A stretch of 15,026 bases of DNA from Deltaproteobacteria bacterium (lineage in GTDB: Bacteria; Desulfobacterota; Syntrophia; Syntrophales; UBA5619). Each line of letters starts with the position of its first letter. Positions within the stretch are counted from its first letter, which is position 1. Shown in pieces: positions 14,465-15,026 of the stretch. The DNA lies in NCBI GenBank assembly GCA_026388345.1, contig JAPLJY010000168.1:1-15026 (forward strand), in the 5' to 3' direction. The translations under genes and the position numbers were made by a program. The notes under the pieces are model-generated. The model saw nothing but the letters and a program-made list of their open reading frames with translations, was not told where the DNA came from and did no database searches.

Positions 14465-15026
14465 TCAGTTGTGTTCCCGGGTCTTGCGGAATTCGATGTC
14501 GGGCCACTCTTCCATGATGAAACCGAGGCGCCATTCGCTTGTGGCGAGGTAGGTCAGGTGATTGTCCGCATCCCATGCGAGGTTCGCCTGGCACTTCTTC
14601 TCGAATTCGGAGAGACGCTTCCTGTCGCCGCATTCGATCCAGCGGGCCGCGGCATATTCGATCGGCTCGTAGGAGGCCTCGACGCCGTATTCGGTTTTCA
14701 GGCGGGCCATCGTCACGTCGAACTGGAGGACGCCGACCGCGCCGAGGATGTAGTCGTTGCCGAAGAGCGGCCGGAAGACCTGGACGGCCCCCTCCTCGGA
14801 GAGCTGGGCAAGCCCTTTCTGGAGCTGCTTGATCTTGATCGAGTTCTTGATTCGGACCCGCCGGAAGTGCTCCGGGGCGAAGTTGGGGATCCCGGTGAAC
14901 TGGAGAGGTTCCCCTTCGGTGAACGTGTCGCCGGTCTGGATCGTGCCGTGGTTGTGGATCCCGATGATGTCGCCGGGCCAGGCCTCCTCCACGTTCGTCC
15001 GGTCCTGGGCCATGAAGATCGTCGCG
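14465..15026 (-). CDS. prfC: Peptide chain release factor 3, C-terminal part (5' end outside window)
   Basis: RF3 is the cytoplasmic GTPase that recycles RF1/RF2 from the ribosome after termination. The frame is open to the right window edge, and 187 C-terminal residues are visible. Recognised stretches are [79 protein letters not shown] and the ending [20 protein letters not shown] then RKTREHN, all strongly RF3-like. The GTPase and most of domain II are outside. No frameshift is seen, so this is presumably the working gene, with the broken copy at 7041-7397 derived from it or from a close relative. Confidence 0.95.
   Translation of the reverse strand, partial: ATIFMAQDRTNVEEAWPGDIIGIHNHGTIQTGDTFTEGEPLQFTGIPNFAPEHFRRVRIKNSIKIKQLQKGLAQLSEEGAVQVFRPLFGNDYILGAVGVLQFDVTMARLKTEYGVEASYEPIEYAAARWIECGDRKRLSEFEKKCQANLAWDADNHLTYLATSEWRLGFIMEEWPDIEFRKTREHN

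Noticed and set aside
7041..14465. Integration of an SXT/R391-type element at prfC
   Set aside because: Those elements use the 5' end of prfC, whereas here the 3' end is duplicated, the duplicated block is hundreds of bases with a deletion, and no integrase or conjugation gene is seen.
14197..14517. Open frame on the + strand after the CoA-transferase, partly hydrophobic
   Set aside because: It has no ATG or ribosome site at the start, no recognised family, runs through the riboswitch remnant and overlaps prfC antisense; left as unassigned spacer.

Overview
The window (about 15 kb, moderately GC-rich) looks like part of a chromosome from a strictly anaerobic bacterium, most likely of the Desulfobacterota (former Deltaproteobacteria, Syntrophobacteria-like). 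The pointers are a tungsten-type aldehyde:ferredoxin oxidoreductase, several carboxylate transporters of different families, a class III CoA-transferase, and a 127-bp fold-back repeat with ACAGGCTGTT termini of a kind I associate with that group. The taxonomic call is an inference from gene content only.

Layout. Positions 1-1572 (+) hold the end of a TRAP transporter: the large permease (DctM, cut by the window edge) followed by the small permease (DctQ), the reverse of the usual Q-then-M order. Convergent to it, 6694-1603 (-) holds a tripartite tricarboxylate transporter set in the order tctC (binding protein), tctB, tctA, then a fold-back repeat, then an aldehyde ferredoxin oxidoreductase gene. 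At 7041-7397 lies a broken copy of the 3' end of prfC (release factor 3), with a 112-bp frameshifting deletion. It is followed at once by a perfect 38-bp palindrome. Next come, all on the - strand, a MatC-like dicarboxylate permease (8902-7634), a LuxR-type response regulator (9898-9245) and a large Cache-HAMP-PAS-PAS sensor histidine kinase (12483-9895). Divergent from the kinase is a CaiB/BaiF class III CoA-transferase (12921-14135, +). The window ends in the apparently intact 3' part of prfC (14465 onward, -), preceded by what looks like a truncated cobalamin riboswitch.

How the parts may work together. Three carboxylate uptake systems (TRAP, TTT, MatC-like), a CoA-transferase that would activate an imported acid, and an aldehyde/acid oxidoreductase make this a carboxylic-acid uptake and catabolism region. 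The most informative signal is a 50-bp element present twice in inverted orientation (48/50 identical by my alignment). One copy is upstream of the MatC-like permease and the other upstream of the CoA-transferase, and each is followed 23 or 25 bases later by the same TATTAT hexamer. The two copies bracket the two-component system. I infer that this element is the operator of the response regulator, making kinase, regulator, permease and CoA-transferase one substrate-inducible module. That module lies between two direct copies of the prfC 3' end (about 96% identical outside the deletion), which suggests it arrived or was rearranged as a unit.

Limits: no substrate can be assigned from sequence reading alone. 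I saw no tRNA, rRNA, CRISPR array, transposase or integrase gene in the window.
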